Shown one piece after another: positions 32,941 through 45,048 of a stretch of DNA of 64,000 nt (the first letter of the stretch is position 1; every line of letters starts with the position of its first letter). Source of the stretch: Lasiosphaeria ovina (Eukaryota; Ascomycota; Sordariomycetes; Sordariales; Lasiosphaeriaceae); NCBI GenBank assembly GCA_033439765.1, contig JAULSN010000002.1, positions 1,364,001-1,428,000 on the forward strand, given 5' to 3'. The notes beneath the pieces are model-generated. The model was not told the origin of the DNA. It saw nothing but the letters and a program-made list of their open reading frames with translations, and did not search any database. The translations under genes and the position numbers were made by a program.

Positions 32941-33871
32941 GTTTGTTGCTGTGCCTTCATGTCTGCTCCGCGAAACACTTGAACCTCGCCGGCGAAGAAG
33001 GGAGAGGGGACGAACGGGCTGGGTTGGGCATGTTGCATAGATATCTGCGAAGGCCTAGTCCGGTCTTTCCTTGTTTCCCCGCATGCCGCTCGTATATTGG
33101 GAGAGGCTGTTATTAAATCATTCCATGGTTAGGGCTGCTGGAGCCACCTCCGTCCGTCCCAAGTTGGTCCCCATTCGGCATTCCAGGCCTTAAGTATGCA
33201 GGGTCTCCAGCAAAACTCGGAGTATTTGCAGCTTGGCATGCAATATCTCGAAGTCCTATGACGATCCAGGAACGCCTTTGTAGATTGCGGCGCATGATGG
33301 TTGCATTCTGCCGCCACATCTGGCTTATGCCGGGGCTGTTCAGCCTCGACCTTCGACACCGTGTTGGACATTGCCCAATCAAAAAAACTCAGAGTTTTGG
33401 CCAGATGGGGTCCTTCCCAACCTTTAAGCCAGCTCGGCATTTGGAAACCTGGTTGGGTTGACGGTTGACTGCCTATCTGACAACCTGGTCACTCGGCCAC
33501 AATGCATGGTTGGAGAGCAGGGTTTTCTCAAGAATGAAGGTGCAGGTTTAACGTAAATAGCTTATCCTACTCATCACCGTGACCTGACGGCGATGTGGGC
33601 AAACCAGGTACTGCCAAGTATGCCGGTACTACGGAGTTGTGTTGTAGGAATTAACCTCCTACCTCCTCCTCCTACCTAGTAAAATGGAGCCTGTAGGATC
33701 TTGCCAACCGGTGCCCCCTTTACCCCAAATGCTCTCTCGTAAGTACAATTGAATCACTTCCAGCTCTCCCTCCTGTACGACGTAGGATATAATATTCCTT
33801 CAAGCACTTTGACGGCTCCCTAACGACGCCCCATTTCGTTACGACCAACTGGCTAGATGCCCTACCTTGGC
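32941..33871. other. Intergenic, no gene seen
   Basis: LysM promoter side and the 3' side of the transglutaminase-like gene. CTCCTACCTC repeats at about 33657-33680. No supported gene. Confidence 0.5.
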
Positions 33872-36186
33872 TTATGCTGCGGGCGCTATGTCGATGGGTA
33901 ACGTGGGCGACATGGTCGGTAGCCAGCCTGTGCCCCAGGAGCACAGCGTGACCGTGTCTTCGCCAGCAGCGCGGGCGAGGAAGGTGAACGTGACGCGAGA
34001 CCCCAACTGTGTTGACGAGAGGAACAGCGCTTTCTGTAAGGAGGCACGGACAAAAAATGAGTTTCAAGGAGCGCAAAAGTTAATTAACCAACGGACTGGA
34101 TTCCCGGCACTTACGTTGCCGTGCACTTCGACGTTGCAGGACATGGTGTTATTCTTGTCCTAAAAGCCACGCAATGTTCCAGCATCGTCAGCAAGGGGTG
34201 TGGAAGAAGTACTATGTGCAAGCAACGCAGTGGAAAAGCAAGCACCAGACTGACCCATCCGTCCGTCACAATGTCAAACGTGTTGCCGACCGGCGCGGAG
34301 CCGACGACCAGGATGTCGAGGCGGGGGCTGTTGGAGACGGGGAAGCGGTTGACGAAGGCCTGCAGCTTGCTCGCGGCGCCGGCGGCCGCGCTCGTCGACG
34401 TGCAGGCAATCTCGACAAAGAACGACCCCTGCGCCCACAGCAGCACGGCGCTGCCAGCGTCCGTCGAGGCCAGGCGGCGCGCGCTGTCGACTCTGGGCCC
34501 GCTGGCGAACCCGGCCGACTGTTTCCAGGCGCCCGCGATCCACGGCGCACGGTCCGGGTTGCTCGTGGACTGCACGCCGAGCCGGTTGAGGTGCTCCCGG
34601 GCGCGGGCGAACAGGTTGGGCGGCACCGACGGCACGGCGCAGGATGTCACCTTCAGCGCCAGGACGCCGTTGGCCCCGACGCCGACGCACCAGGACTTGC
34701 GCACTCCGTCGTTGGTGACCGTCACGTTGGGGCTGGTGACTTGCTGGTTGGGGAACATGGCGACAACGAAGCTGTTCAGGTCGGAGTCGGGGGCGTCGGA
34801 GCCAGGTTTTGACTCGCGGTAGATTTCGGGATGCGTCACGATGGACCCGACGCCGCTCCAGCTCTCCGGGCTCCCCTGGCTGCCCATCTGAAGTTGGCGT
34901 GCTATTCTTTCCTCTGGTCTGTTCTCTTTCCACCACGCGGCCCAGGCGTCGGGGCTGACCTTGTACAGTGCAGTCGTGTCGTCGATGGAGTGTTCCAGGT
35001 ACTTCCGAAGCGTCTGCGTTGCCGCGTTGGGGCCGGTGGCTGGCCGCGTGGTCGCGTCGAGAACGTACGGGTCTCCGCCAATTTCCCTGTACATGGTTAC
35101 GAAGACATGGCTGTTGAATCCGGAGCGATCGTAATCGTCGATGTCGCAGATCCATTGGGGGTTGGCCCCCTGCGCCCCGCAAAAGGGGTTATTCGTGTAT
35201 TCACGACCTATCAGGTGTGCTGTGTTGATATACCCAAACGGCTTTTTGTACTTCATATGGAACTGCTTGTCAACGGGTGTCATTCCCAGCGGCAGGATGG
35301 CCTGCATCAGTGCGGCGAGGTCGTAGCAGTTGATGACGTGCGGCTCCTTCTCATCACAGTCGTCGGCCCACTGATCGAGGAACAGGCGGTGGTCCTTGTA
35401 ACTAGAGTCCCAGTAGTGGCAGCTGCCGCCGTTGAAAGAGTCGTAGGAGATGGACGACTGGAAGTGCAGCTTCTCAGTCACATACGTGAGCCAGCCGTCT
35501 GCGTTATCGGAAATCGATCTTGACAGTGCTGCGTCGTCGAAGGTCTTGATGTCGGGATCTGAGACCATCAGACGGAGCGGCAGCAGAAATTTTCGACACA
35601 GCTTGACCGGGATGCCGCGCTGGAGAAACGAGGGTAAGGCAGGCGACGAGACGAAGTAGAACTCGACGGGGACTTGCGCCCGGAGATCGACGCGTGCATT
35701 CCCGAAGCTGGGGACGGTGACGGACCAGTGAATGGTCCCCCGCATGCCCCACGGCATGTTCTGGCGCATCTTTACCAGCTTCACGTCGATCGTCTCGCCC
35801 TGGGCAGCGGGTGAGAAGGCGACAGTTTCGGTGCAAGGTGTTGATTCAATAGCGGAATCATGAGGCTGGAAAAAGCCCTGGAGGGTTGCCGAGACATCAT
35901 CTAGCTGGTTGCCGACAAGGCTAGGCCAGCCCATGTGGTCGACGTGAACCGTCAGGCCCAAGCTATCCAAGTCCATGACGGCAGCAGGTTTTGGTGTCCG
36001 GGAAGACACTGGAAAACTGGTACTTTTGATGCCAAAGAACATGTGCATCCTTCCATCGACAGCGTGGTAAACGGGCAGGACCGAGCGGCCTGACGTGATT
36101 CTGTCAACCACACCGCATGGGCGGTAGGCGTCAGAGTTCCAGTCGAACCTGGCATAGTCATGCTTGTAGTCGATGTTGCCAGACAT
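33872..36186 (-). CDS. Transglutaminase-like (Cys-His-Asp) protein
   Basis: Exons 34255-36186, 34115-34159 and 33872-34033 join in phase to 712 aa. The open frame continues upstream of the ATG at 36184-36186 to 36264 but with no ATG, so a further 5' exon is possible. The first half is a beta-rich region. Then come Asn-Cys-Tyr-Asp-Leu-Ala-Ala-Leu (Cys287), Phe-Asn-Ser-His-Val-Phe-Val (His360) and Tyr-Val-Leu-Asp-Ala-Thr-Thr (Asp377), the order and spacing of a transglutaminase/papain-fold triad. I see no signal peptide or membrane segment. Relatives include cross-linking enzymes and proteases, and many fungal members are uncharacterised. The 15-codon middle exon is unusually small. I do not know the substrate. 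Gene structure is confident; the enzymatic class is inferred from the triad. Confidence 0.68.
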
Positions 36187-37322
36187 GATGGGCCCCGATG
36201 TGTCGTGCTCGCCGGGGACTCGTAGAGAGTGCGGGATAACTCGGAAGGCAGTCGCTGGCGTCAACTGTCACTTGAGTCAAGGCTCGTTAGCGTCTTGGTT
36301 GAATATTTGATCGACAAAGAAGGGAAAGGGAAAGATTTGAAGTGTTGGCGGCTGACCATGGCGATAGATATATAATGTGTGCCTGGGAACTGCATCGGCC
36401 ATGGGCGTCGCATGTGGTCTGGGCTCGGGAACACCGGCCGGGTTCGCCCGAAAGAGGCTAGAAGAAGGTCGAGAGGAAGGAAAATGGCGCGTCGAGGCCA
36501 AGCTGACTCTGCAGGGCGGGGTTGGAGCCCAAGATCAATAAATGCCGTATTGGGCCAATGGGACTCGGCCCTGCATATTGGGTCGCATGCTCAACCGCCA
36601 CGCAGCTCGTCACCGCAGCACAGAGTGGAGCTGTCGCGATACCATGATGGTCTTGCTGGTCATTGAGTTGTTGGTGGAGTTTAGTTCTTAATAGTGGTAT
36701 TTGGTAGACATTTCGCCAGTTCAAAGTCTACTGCATCAACTCTCACTTGAGTCTACCTAACCCAGGTGGTTGAACAAGTCCTGAGTGGCCCAGTGTATGT
36801 TTACCTTAACTGACCGCAGCCCTACATGAAGCACAATTTCCGCAATTAATCACAGAGAGTCTTTGGCTTCAAACTTAAAGCTGGAAAATTGAATTCTAGG
36901 AATAGAACCGTACAATTTCTCGGGGTCGAATACGAGTAATACCGGTACAACCCTTCTCACACGCAGCAAATCAGTCAACCCTCTAATTAGTTTGGTAATT
37001 GGCTGTCTGAGATCGTCTCAGTCGCCACGGCTCTGCAAGTCTGCAGATTATCTATGATCGCACACAATACAAAAATAATAAGAACAACTCTAACAAGCTC
37101 GCGGCGAACCCCAACCGTTCTAAACGCCGTCCTCCAACACCTTGCCATGCGCCAGAAAGAAGAATCCAGCTCCAGCACAGCATCCCAATGAACCTCGGCT
37201 CATCCAAGGATACCAGGCAGGTATATACACTCCCCAGAAAACTCCAAGTCACCAAATCCAGGCAACCAAGCCTTCCATTGGTCCAGATCCAGAGAGAAAG
37301 TCCAAAGCCAAACCACTCTCCG
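36187..37322. other. Intergenic, no gene seen
   Basis: Holds the promoter of the transglutaminase-like gene, with TATA-like GATATATAA at 36366-36374, and the 3' side of the MYND gene. No supported gene. Confidence 0.5.
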
Positions 37323-39906
37323 TCACTCCTCGTCGCAAAGAAACACCTCGAACCCACCCGGCACCCATTCGTTAGGCATCTCCACGGTCGAGCAATTATA
37401 CATGCGGCGCGGCGGCGGCGGGTACTCGAACGCCGCTCGACACTCTCCTCCTCCGTCCTGCAGCATGTCGGGGACGTGGCCGGGCGAGCGCCAGCGCTTG
37501 GAGGCCCGCTCGCTGTGCTCGCTGAATCCGTCGGCGGGACATCCCCTCTTAAGCGCCGCCTTCCCTCCAGAAGTCGCAGTCGCACTCCCAGAGCCAACAG
37601 CAGCGAACTCTTCGTTCAGCGGATCGTCTGGCGACAGCGAGAAGCGCGGCGGCGGCGAGACTGATACCGCGCGGAAGACGGGCGGCGACGCGAATTCCGG
37701 GTGCGGCGCGAATGTCACTCTTTTTTTCTGCGGTGACGACGACGACGACGCGTTCGTATTCGCAGGAGGAGGAGCTGCGGCGGTATTGGCAGGACAGGCA
37801 GCGGCGGTATTATTGAGGGGGCTTTGGGGACGGCTGCCGCTGGTTTCGCCCGGGCGCCGCTTCAGGACGCCCTTCATGGCGTCATCATTGCTGTTGCCGG
37901 CCCGTGGTGATCCTGCGCAAGAGGCCGGTGTACTTATTATCGCGGCAGGGGTTGCAAAGTGCTGGGTTGGTGTGACGAGAACTGGCGGGCGCGGCGCAAT
38001 GACGGGAGAAGCTGATGGATCGACAGCTGTGATGCCGACGGCAGGCACGAAGCGAGGCTCAGGGGCAGGCGCAAAGGTCGGCGGCGGCGGACGTGAAGAA
38101 GGTGCGGGCGGCGCAGCGGCTTCACCTGCCGCCTTCTTGGGGGAGACGCTCCTCGAACGGCGCGAAGCGGATTTAGCGACCGGGCGAAGCGGCGGGACAT
38201 TAACGCCGTTGGGTGCCACGAAGGGGTTCGCTGGCGCTGTCACTGGAGGGTTGGCTGGTCCAGGGCCAACAACAGAAGACGAAGAAGAAGAAGAAGAAGA
38301 AGAAGAAAACGGGGTTGCAATCGTCGATAAAGGCGCGGCTCCTGGCACGGGCGCGAGAAGAGGCCTGACAAACGCGGCTGGGTCGGGCATCACGGATGTC
38401 GTGGAAGAGTATGGGTATCCTTCGAAAATGGGCTGGCCGAAGATGTCGCAGACGCGCATGTGCAGCGCCGGGATGGTCTGGTCCATGATGGACACGGCGC
38501 GCTCTGGTGAGTCGGCAGGAGGAGGAGGGGGAGGTGTGGCGCCCTGTCTCTCGCCGAAAAGATAGGTATCGTAGACGCTTTTCGTGACAAAGCTCTCGAC
38601 AATGTGCTGCGTGATGGGCTGGCCGGTGGGGCTCTGCATCTCCCTGGTCAAAGCTGGCCACGTCCAGGGGCGCACCGAGGTCCAGCCCCCCATCATCTTG
38701 ACGAGGGCGCGCACTTCGTCCTCGCCCAGGTCCTGGCCGTCGTCGCGCGCCACCAGCACGTCGCCGACGTGGTCGTTGTGGTACTCGGCCGGGAGGCTGC
38801 CGAACTCGATCGGGGTCTTGCCGCTGACGTTCATCATCAGGCAGCGCGCCCGAGAGTTGGTGCCGCCCATGGGCGAGATCTTGTGCCACGAGTTCATGCG
38901 CGTCAAGATGGGCGGCGGCAGCTTGAAGAGGCGCAGCGGCACGCCGACGCGCGCTGACGCCAGGCTGAGCGTGCCCGCTTTGGGACCGTACAGGCCGCGG
39001 ATTGGGTGCAGGTGGTCGATCATGAGCGACGACACGGGCGGCTGGGGCGGGCCGAGGTCAGAGATGCTCGCGTCGCACCGGATGACGACGCCGCGGACGG
39101 CCGGCTGCTGCGGCAGCGCGTGGGCGTTCATGTAGCCGTTCAAGGCCGTGTGGTAGCGGTGGCCGTACCACGTGAAGAAGTCCATGACGTCGCGGTAGTC
39201 GGCCATGGTCACGTCCTCGGCCACGTCGGTGCCCGTCTGGCACCGCACCACCAGCACGCCGTTGGTCCACGGGTACTGCGGCACGAACCCGGCGTCGTTC
39301 ATGCTGACAAAGGACGAGACGAGGCTCCTGTTGGCCAGCACATTGGCGTCTGGGCTCGTCTTGACCACCTTCAAGTCGAAGGGCAAGCGCCGCCCCGTCA
39401 TGTAGTTGTACTCGGCCGTGATGGTTGTCATGGTCGAGACGGCGGCCTCGCCGAAGAACTCGCCTCGCCGTTCGACTAGTTGGCCCCTCCAGCCGAGGCG
39501 GTCGACAAACACAATGTTGGCGCGCGACATCGTGCCCGGAAAGAAAAAGGCCCGCTGGCCACCCGCAGGACGGTTCTTGTCCTCGATCGAGTACTTGGAG
39601 CTGCGGGAGGGAGGGAGGGAGGAAGCGTTAGCGTGGGTCCGGGCCAAAATTGTACACGGCGACGGAATATAAAGATTCTTACCAGAGCTGGCGATGGCCA
39701 GCCACCATGTTCTCCTGCACGCACCGGTCGGAGCAGAAAATTGCCCCGCGGCACTGGCTGCAGATCAAGCGGCCGTTGGGGAAGGCCGCGTCGTGGCAGT
39801 TGGCGCAGTGGTTCTCCTCGGGCCTCAGCAGCGAGGGCGTCTTGGTCATCTTCGAGCGAGGGCCCTCCCGCAGGAGGATGGTCTTGGCTCCGGAAAACCA
39901 GCTCAT
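37323..39906 (-). CDS. MYND zinc-finger protein with long disordered tail
   Basis: Exon 1 (39683-39906) and exon 2 (37323-39600) join to 833 aa. The MYND finger lies at 34-75: Cys34, Cys37, Cys49, Cys52, Cys58, Cys62, His71 and Cys75. The last cysteine codon is split by the intron, so the splice is supported by the zinc site. A folded region of about 80-430 follows (Val-Asp-Arg-Leu-Gly-Trp-Arg-Gly, Trp-Tyr-Gly-His-Arg-Tyr-His), not a recognised SET domain. Residues 470-780 are Pro/Ala/Ser-rich and include an 11-Ser run encoded by a GAA repeat on the plus strand (38281-38307), and basic SR-type stretches. MYND domains bind proline-rich partners, so this is probably a nuclear or cytosolic adaptor. 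The folded middle is unassigned. Confidence 0.83.
38281..38307. repeat. (GAA)9 coding microsatellite (poly-Ser)
   Basis: Nine GAA units on the plus strand encode consecutive serines in the MYND protein on the minus strand. Length changes would alter the protein without breaking the frame. Confidence 0.85.
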
Positions 39907-40051
39907 TGTGGTGATTGTATGCTAATGTCACGCAAGGTAGTCAGTCAACTGTTGGCGGCGTAAACGCGGGCATCGGTCATTAGGCAGGGGCTAGAGAGGC
40001 TCGGGTGTACCTGTGAAGACTGGTTTTGGTGTTGTGCTAGTTGCAAGGTTT

Positions 40052-40085
<34 letters not shown>

Positions 40086-41951
40086 TGTGTGTGCGGAAGG
40101 AGTTCGGATTTGAACGGTTGGATTTCGAGGGTAAGCATAGGAAGACATGAAACAATGAAACAATGCCAGAAAGGGGTTCCATTGAAGTCTTGCTGCTCAG
40201 GGAGGCTATTGTAGTAGTTGGAGAGAGAGAAACAGGCGTGCCTGCTTTGGAAAGATGGAAAGATGGAAAGAATGCCTTTGCAAGTTTGACTTTGGAGGGG
40301 AAGCCAGAGATTTGAGAATTTCACTGGAACACAGAGGAGCGAGCACGCTTTTGTGGGAGGATTGGGAAAGCGGCTTGTTTTCGTGAGGTTGATCTGGAAG
40401 GAAAGCTAGGGGTTTGAAAGCATTTGCATAACAGAGATGTACTTACCAGTTGTACTCGAGAGGTTGCGCGCTGCTGTTGGGGAGAGGAAGAGGGAGGGGT
40501 TTGTGCGAGAAGATCGAAATTTGTAGGACTCGAAGGGAGGGGAGGTTTTGGAAGACAGTGCTAAAAAGAAATTCACTTGCCAGATCTACTGTTCGATGTG
40601 ATTCGGAAGTGAAGGGGATTTGACGGTGAGGTGGGTGGAATCTGACCGGGCAACGGCGTTGTTCCTGGACAAGACGGGAAACTATGCCAGACGAAAAGAA
40701 CAATAGCGAAAACATGGAAACAATAGAAGGACGGAAATTGGAGCGCATCGGACGAAAGTCGAGACATAGACTGTTGACAGAACACGCACAAAGCAACAAT
40801 AGAATATCAAGTCATAGGTCTAGGGGTAGCCGTTCAAAATGAGAAATGAACCAAAAATGCTAGTGCTCCTATTTGGGGCCGTACCTAGGATGGCGTCAAT
40901 CCAACAGGTCAATATTATGATAGGCCAGTGAAACGCACAATTATCGGATAGCCAGCCTACCTAATTATATGTTCAGGGAGGTATGCAAGGAAATGAAACA
41001 GCCGACAAGGTCTTATACGTGGATATATGAAAGTTTGGGTGGTCTTTCTGCAGTGTAGGCAAATGACTAAGAACGCTCACAAACCACTTCGGTTGCTTTT
41101 GACGCTCGCCAAGGCAAACTAATATAGAGATTGGCTGCACTCCATTAAAATAACTGCCGGTGCGTGATATCGAAGGAGAATCGACAGTTGCCATTGTTAT
41201 CTAAGAAATCGTAAATAACTGGGCTCAGTTACCTCGCCATACAGATGTTCCTTTTCGCGCCAGCTAGATTAAAGGCGACCTAGCTTGATTGAGTTCGTTC
41301 TAGATGCCAGTCTAATTATTTTTTGGCAACCTATTCTGTCTTCATTGTCTATTTACAGTTATGGGACGTAGGTAATTATGCCAAGCGGTTGGCTTTGTGG
41401 CTTGTATTTACATCAATCTTATAATACGCTATTATTTCTTTACCAGCAACGTCGACCAAGCAACTCCATGCACCACGGGTGTTCCGGAATTCATGTACGC
41501 CTGAAAGAATATCACTTTTTCTAGAAAAGTTGGAGAATACCAGGAGGTGATATTCTGGGCTGTTCTTTTTCTCAGCTCATCGGATCCTCAGCCACCTCAA
41601 TCTCCGACAAATACAATCACAAAGGCCACGCTTTGCGGGACTAGAATACAAGTATCGCATTGCATTTTATTACACAAAGGACTGTCCGAGGGGAATAACC
41701 ATTGATCCGAATTCAGATATGTATTAACCGCCCCAAACGCTCTATACAGCCGTCGTCCGGCGCCCTCGCTTTCTGCATGCGCAGCTAACTAATCGCCAAT
41801 GACAAAACGAGCCCAGATAAAACTCCATGCAATGCTCACGCCAATATGTAATCAGCTCCTAGAGCCAAGAGAGGCGTGTGTAAATTCCAGTCCCGGCAGA
41901 AAATCGTGCCCCAAACGCCCGAATATTACCACCTCTTCGATACCTTCTGTG
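39907..41951. other. Long intergenic with pyrimidine-rich leader
   Basis: For the minus-strand MYND gene, 39910-40800 is strikingly CT-rich, including a GA run at 40052-40085. This is usual in 5' leaders or core promoters of fungal genes. A long untranslated first exon is possible. From 40,800 to 41,951 the sequence is AT-richer with no supported gene. Several short minus frames (40037-40799) are low complexity and rejected. Confidence 0.45.
40052..40085. repeat. GA microsatellite
   Basis: A nearly pure (GA)n run, interrupted once by AAA, lies about 150 bp upstream of the MYND gene's ATG, in its CT-rich leader on the gene strand. Confidence 0.85.
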
Positions 41952-42689
41952 TCAGTTGACGACAATGCGACGGACCTGGTGCTCCTTCTCCTTGGGCACT
42001 GTGACTTTCAGGACACCATTATTAAACCCCGCCGAAAGGCCGTCCGCGTCAACGCGCCCGGGGAAGGTGAACGTGCGGGCGAACTCGCCAATGAACACGC
42101 GCTCGCGTGGCTGGCTTTCGCTCTGCTGTTGCTGCTGCGCGGGAGCTGGCTGTTTGGCTGGTGCTGGTGTTGCGGGCGTGGCCGGCTCTGACTTCGGCGT
42201 CTGCGTGGGAGTGGGGACAGACGTGCTGCTTGCGGGCGCGCTCACGCTGACGTAGTCGTCATCCTCATTGTCGTCCGCCCCGTCCTCAACCGTCGCCTGG
42301 TAGTGCTTTGTGGGGCTCTGAGGCTCGGGCGCTTCGACTGCGGGCGCGGCGGCGGCAGCGGCGGCAGGCTCAGGCTTGCTCTCGGCCGGCGTGTGCTCGA
42401 CCCGGCCGCGGACGACCAGGGTCTGCTCCTCAGTCAGGTCGATCTCGAGGTTATCGCGCTCGACTCCCGGGAGCCTGGCGTACAGCTCGTAGGCTGTCTC
42501 AGTCTCGCGCACGGCAAATCTGGGCTGAAATGGTGCGACATGTTGGGCGGGCCGCCGGAGGCGCAGGGGTCGTTGCACTTGCTGGGCGTAGATGTCGAGG
42601 TCGCTGAGGAGCTGAGAGAGTGGGTCAACGCTCATTGCTGGCCGGCGAGCCGGAGCGCAGTGGAAGGGCACTGAGACGAGAGAAAACAT
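41952..42689 (-). CDS. hsp30: Small heat-shock protein, Hsp20/Hsp30 family
   Basis: Intronless, 245 aa from the ATG at 42687-42689; the frame is open further upstream (to 42911) but has no better start. The alpha-crystallin domain is split: the N half at about 57-97 (Phe-Ala-Val-Arg-Glu-Thr, Leu-Pro-Gly-Val, Leu-Val-Val-Arg-Gly) and the C half at about 195-235 (Phe-x-Arg-Thr-Phe-x-Phe-Pro, Gly-Val-Leu-Lys-Val-Thr-Val-Pro-Lys). Between them is an Ala/Pro/Gln-rich, acidic insert of about 95 residues. Split domains of this kind are known in filamentous-ascomycete Hsp30 proteins. A C-terminal Arg-Ile-Val-Val motif should dock neighbouring subunits. It is an ATP-independent chaperone that holds unfolding proteins. 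A perfect heat-shock element lies upstream (43032-43049). Confidence 0.9.
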   Translation of the reverse strand: MFSLVSVPFHCAPARRPAMSVDPLSQLLSDLDIYAQQVQRPLRLRRPAQHVAPFQPRFAVRETETAYELYARLPGVERDNLEIDLTEEQTLVVRGRVEHTPAESKPEPAAAAAAAPAVEAPEPQSPTKHYQATVEDGADDNEDDDYVSVSAPASSTSVPTPTQTPKSEPATPATPAPAKQPAPAQQQQQSESQPRERVFIGEFARTFTFPGRVDADGLSAGFNNGVLKVTVPKEKEHQVRRIVVN

Positions 42690-43586
42690 CTTGTCTTGGG
42701 GAGATTTGGCGATTTCTGGTTGTGTCCTTGAGTTAATTGAGTGTTGGAGCTGAAGGAGCTGAGAGAGCTGACGGAGCTGAAAGTTCAAGGGGTTTCCGAG
42801 GCTGATGCTGTTCAAGGCGATCTTGGTTGTTCTGTGCTGAAAAAGGAAAAAAAAGGAGCTGATGAGCGGGAAAGAACAAAGGTTTATATGCCATAGTGAA
42901 CTACTGTACACGTATTCAGGAGAGCTACCTAAAGTTATTGATGAATAAACTCATGCCATCCAGAGAGTGCTGGACAGTTCCAGCTGGCTTGCAAATGGTG
43001 CTTGGCATTGGATTGCGAATCAGCGCGAATCTTCCGGAACATTCAAGAACGAGGCGACAAATTATCTCCGCTAGGCCGGATTAAGTCTAGTGTTTGTTTG
43101 TTAAGCGAGTTCGTTGCAGATGACTCAGCAGCGACCAGCAGATCTCAGTCAACCCTAACCCTCAAATACGTTGATTGAGCTTTATTCCGTACTCATGAGG
43201 ATGAAGCTTGATAACCTGGACTGCATGGTAAAATATTGTTGGAAGTCATATCAACTTGAGTCTCATCAACTTAGACATCTGAAATTAAGGGTTATGATTT
43301 GCTTGTAAAACAGACTGCCCGATATCATATCTAGGTAGCTATCAACTGTTTCCGGACCAGCTCTGTGCCCTTCTCCTTGTGCACGCGCCACTCAGCCACA
43401 GTCTGGCGGTGCCTCCCTGCTGATGCACAGCACAGACCTTTGGTTTTGGTGTGTGCGGCCACCGCGACGCGAAATCCAATCTTGCATCAAACTTTGCCCA
43501 TCTGCGCGCACCCTTTGCCCGTTTCCGCCTTGTTTCGTTCCCGTGGAGAGGTCAGTCTGCAATGTAAAGTCGGGTTTACCGAACCG
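42690..43586. other. Divergent promoter region
   Basis: Shared by the small heat-shock gene (minus) and the APH-fold kinase (plus). It contains the heat-shock element and an AT-rich middle (43130-43340). The open frame reaching 43365 upstream of the kinase starts with GTG, so I treat it as untranslated leader. Confidence 0.5.
43032..43049. promoter_or_regulatory. Heat-shock element (HSF binding site)
   Basis: TTCCGGAACATTCAAGAA is four perfect alternating pentamers of the TTCnnGAAnnTTCnnGAA type, the known HSF1 trimer site. It lies about 345-360 bp upstream of the small heat-shock gene's ATG (minus strand) and about 540 bp upstream of the divergent kinase-like gene. Sequence match is exact; use by HSF is inferred. 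Confidence 0.82.
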
Positions 43587-44968
43587 ATGGCCAACTTCCC
43601 GCCAACGTACGATCAAATTGAGGGGGTCCTGAAGGCCTTCATTGACTCCATCGACCTAAATGCCGTCTGCAGCTTGGCTTCCCTGCACAATTCGTCCAAG
43701 AACTGCCGGATGTTTCGAGATGCGGCGAGCGGCAGCTATAACGTCTGTTACTTCGTCGAGTTTGACGACGGTACCCAGTGGGTTGTAAGGATTCCGCTTG
43801 AACCTTGCATTTCGAATGTCTGGGACAAAGTCCAGAGCGAAGTGGCTACGATCCGGTGAGCAAGAGTTGGTCTCCCTGCCATCCGATCGACCGGGCCTAA
43901 CCGAGCGGTAGCTACCTCCAAGCCAAGACTACAATTCCCGTACCCAATATCCACGCCTTCGGCCGCGGTGGGGTCGTTGACGAGAAGAACCCCACTGGGC
44001 ACGCCTACATCATCCAGAGCTATATCCCCGGCGAGACACTGAATCTTCTGACTCTCAGGAAGATGACCGTGAATCAGAGGATGCCCTTTTACTCGGAGCT
44101 TGTCGACTTTTTCGCTCAATTGCGCCAGCAAGAGTTCCCATGTGGGGGCTCCTTGATGCCAGACCCTGATGGCGGGACGGCTCCTCTTGTCGGCCCCTTG
44201 CTGTCTATGCAGCTAAACGAACTGCAACTCGAAAACCGCGACTTAAACATCCAGCCGGCCACATTTGCATCCGCCACCGACTTCGCCTTCCATCAATACC
44301 ACCTCCTAGATGAGAGTTTGAGGCTCCCATACTACAAGTTCTCTCAAGCCACTGCAGAGCATCACGTATTTGGCATGGAGGACCTCAAGAAGAGGTTATC
44401 TGACCATATCGACGACCACGGCCCCTTTGTGCTGAGTCATACCGATCTCCGTCCGTCCAATATAATTGTTGACGAGAACATGCATATTAAAGGCATAATC
44501 GATTGGGAATGGGCAGGTACAGTGCCGCGCCAGTTCTTCCTGCCGCCTACATGGATTGCAGGCCTCCCTCCGGACAGGGTAGCGGGAGTGGAATTCAAGG
44601 TCGAGTACATCTGGTTCCGCGACGCCCTTATAGAGGCTACATCTGAGCGTTGCCGGCAGCTTGCTTCCGAATGGGACCGGAGACTCCCGAGGCGAATCGA
44701 CATGCCTTTGGCCGTCACGCTCCAACACTCTAGTTGTTTTGTCAACATGTACTATACGGGCATCTTTCCGCACTTTCACAAGGGTTCTCGGGAGGAAGTA
44801 ATCAGAGAGTTCTTCGGGCGCGACGGCAAGGACGGCAAGTTCTCCCTAGAAGTTCAACAACGATTGAGCAACTCCAAACGGTACGCTCAATATCTGGATG
44901 AGAATGGGCTTGCTCCAAGCTGTGAGGGGAAAGAAGGGCAGGGACCTGGTGAACCGCCCAAGGGGTAA
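43587..44968 (+). CDS. APH-fold kinase-like protein
   Basis: Exon 1 (43587-43855) and exon 2 (43912-44968) flank a 56-nt intron and give 441 aa. The ATG at 43587 begins Met-Ala-Asn-Phe-Pro. Landmarks: a glycine-poor nucleotide loop (Ser-Gly-Ser-Tyr-Asn-Val-Cys-Tyr) and Val-Val-Arg-Ile-Pro around residue 70, Ser-Tyr-Ile-Pro-Gly near 126, the catalytic loop His-Thr-Asp-Leu-Arg-Pro-Ser-Asn with Asp268, and Ile-Ile-Asp-Trp-Glu-Trp with metal ligand Asp287. These define the aminoglycoside-phosphotransferase/choline-kinase-like clan. Fungal genomes carry many such copies and their substrates are mostly unknown. It is not by itself evidence of antibiotic resistance. Its promoter faces the heat-shock gene. 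Confidence 0.87.
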
Positions 44969-45048
44969 ATTCAGGAGGTAAAATTATTTGTATTCAAGCT
45001 TCATAACACTGCATCCTGAGCTCCTGGAGTGCGGGTACACCTCTTCCC

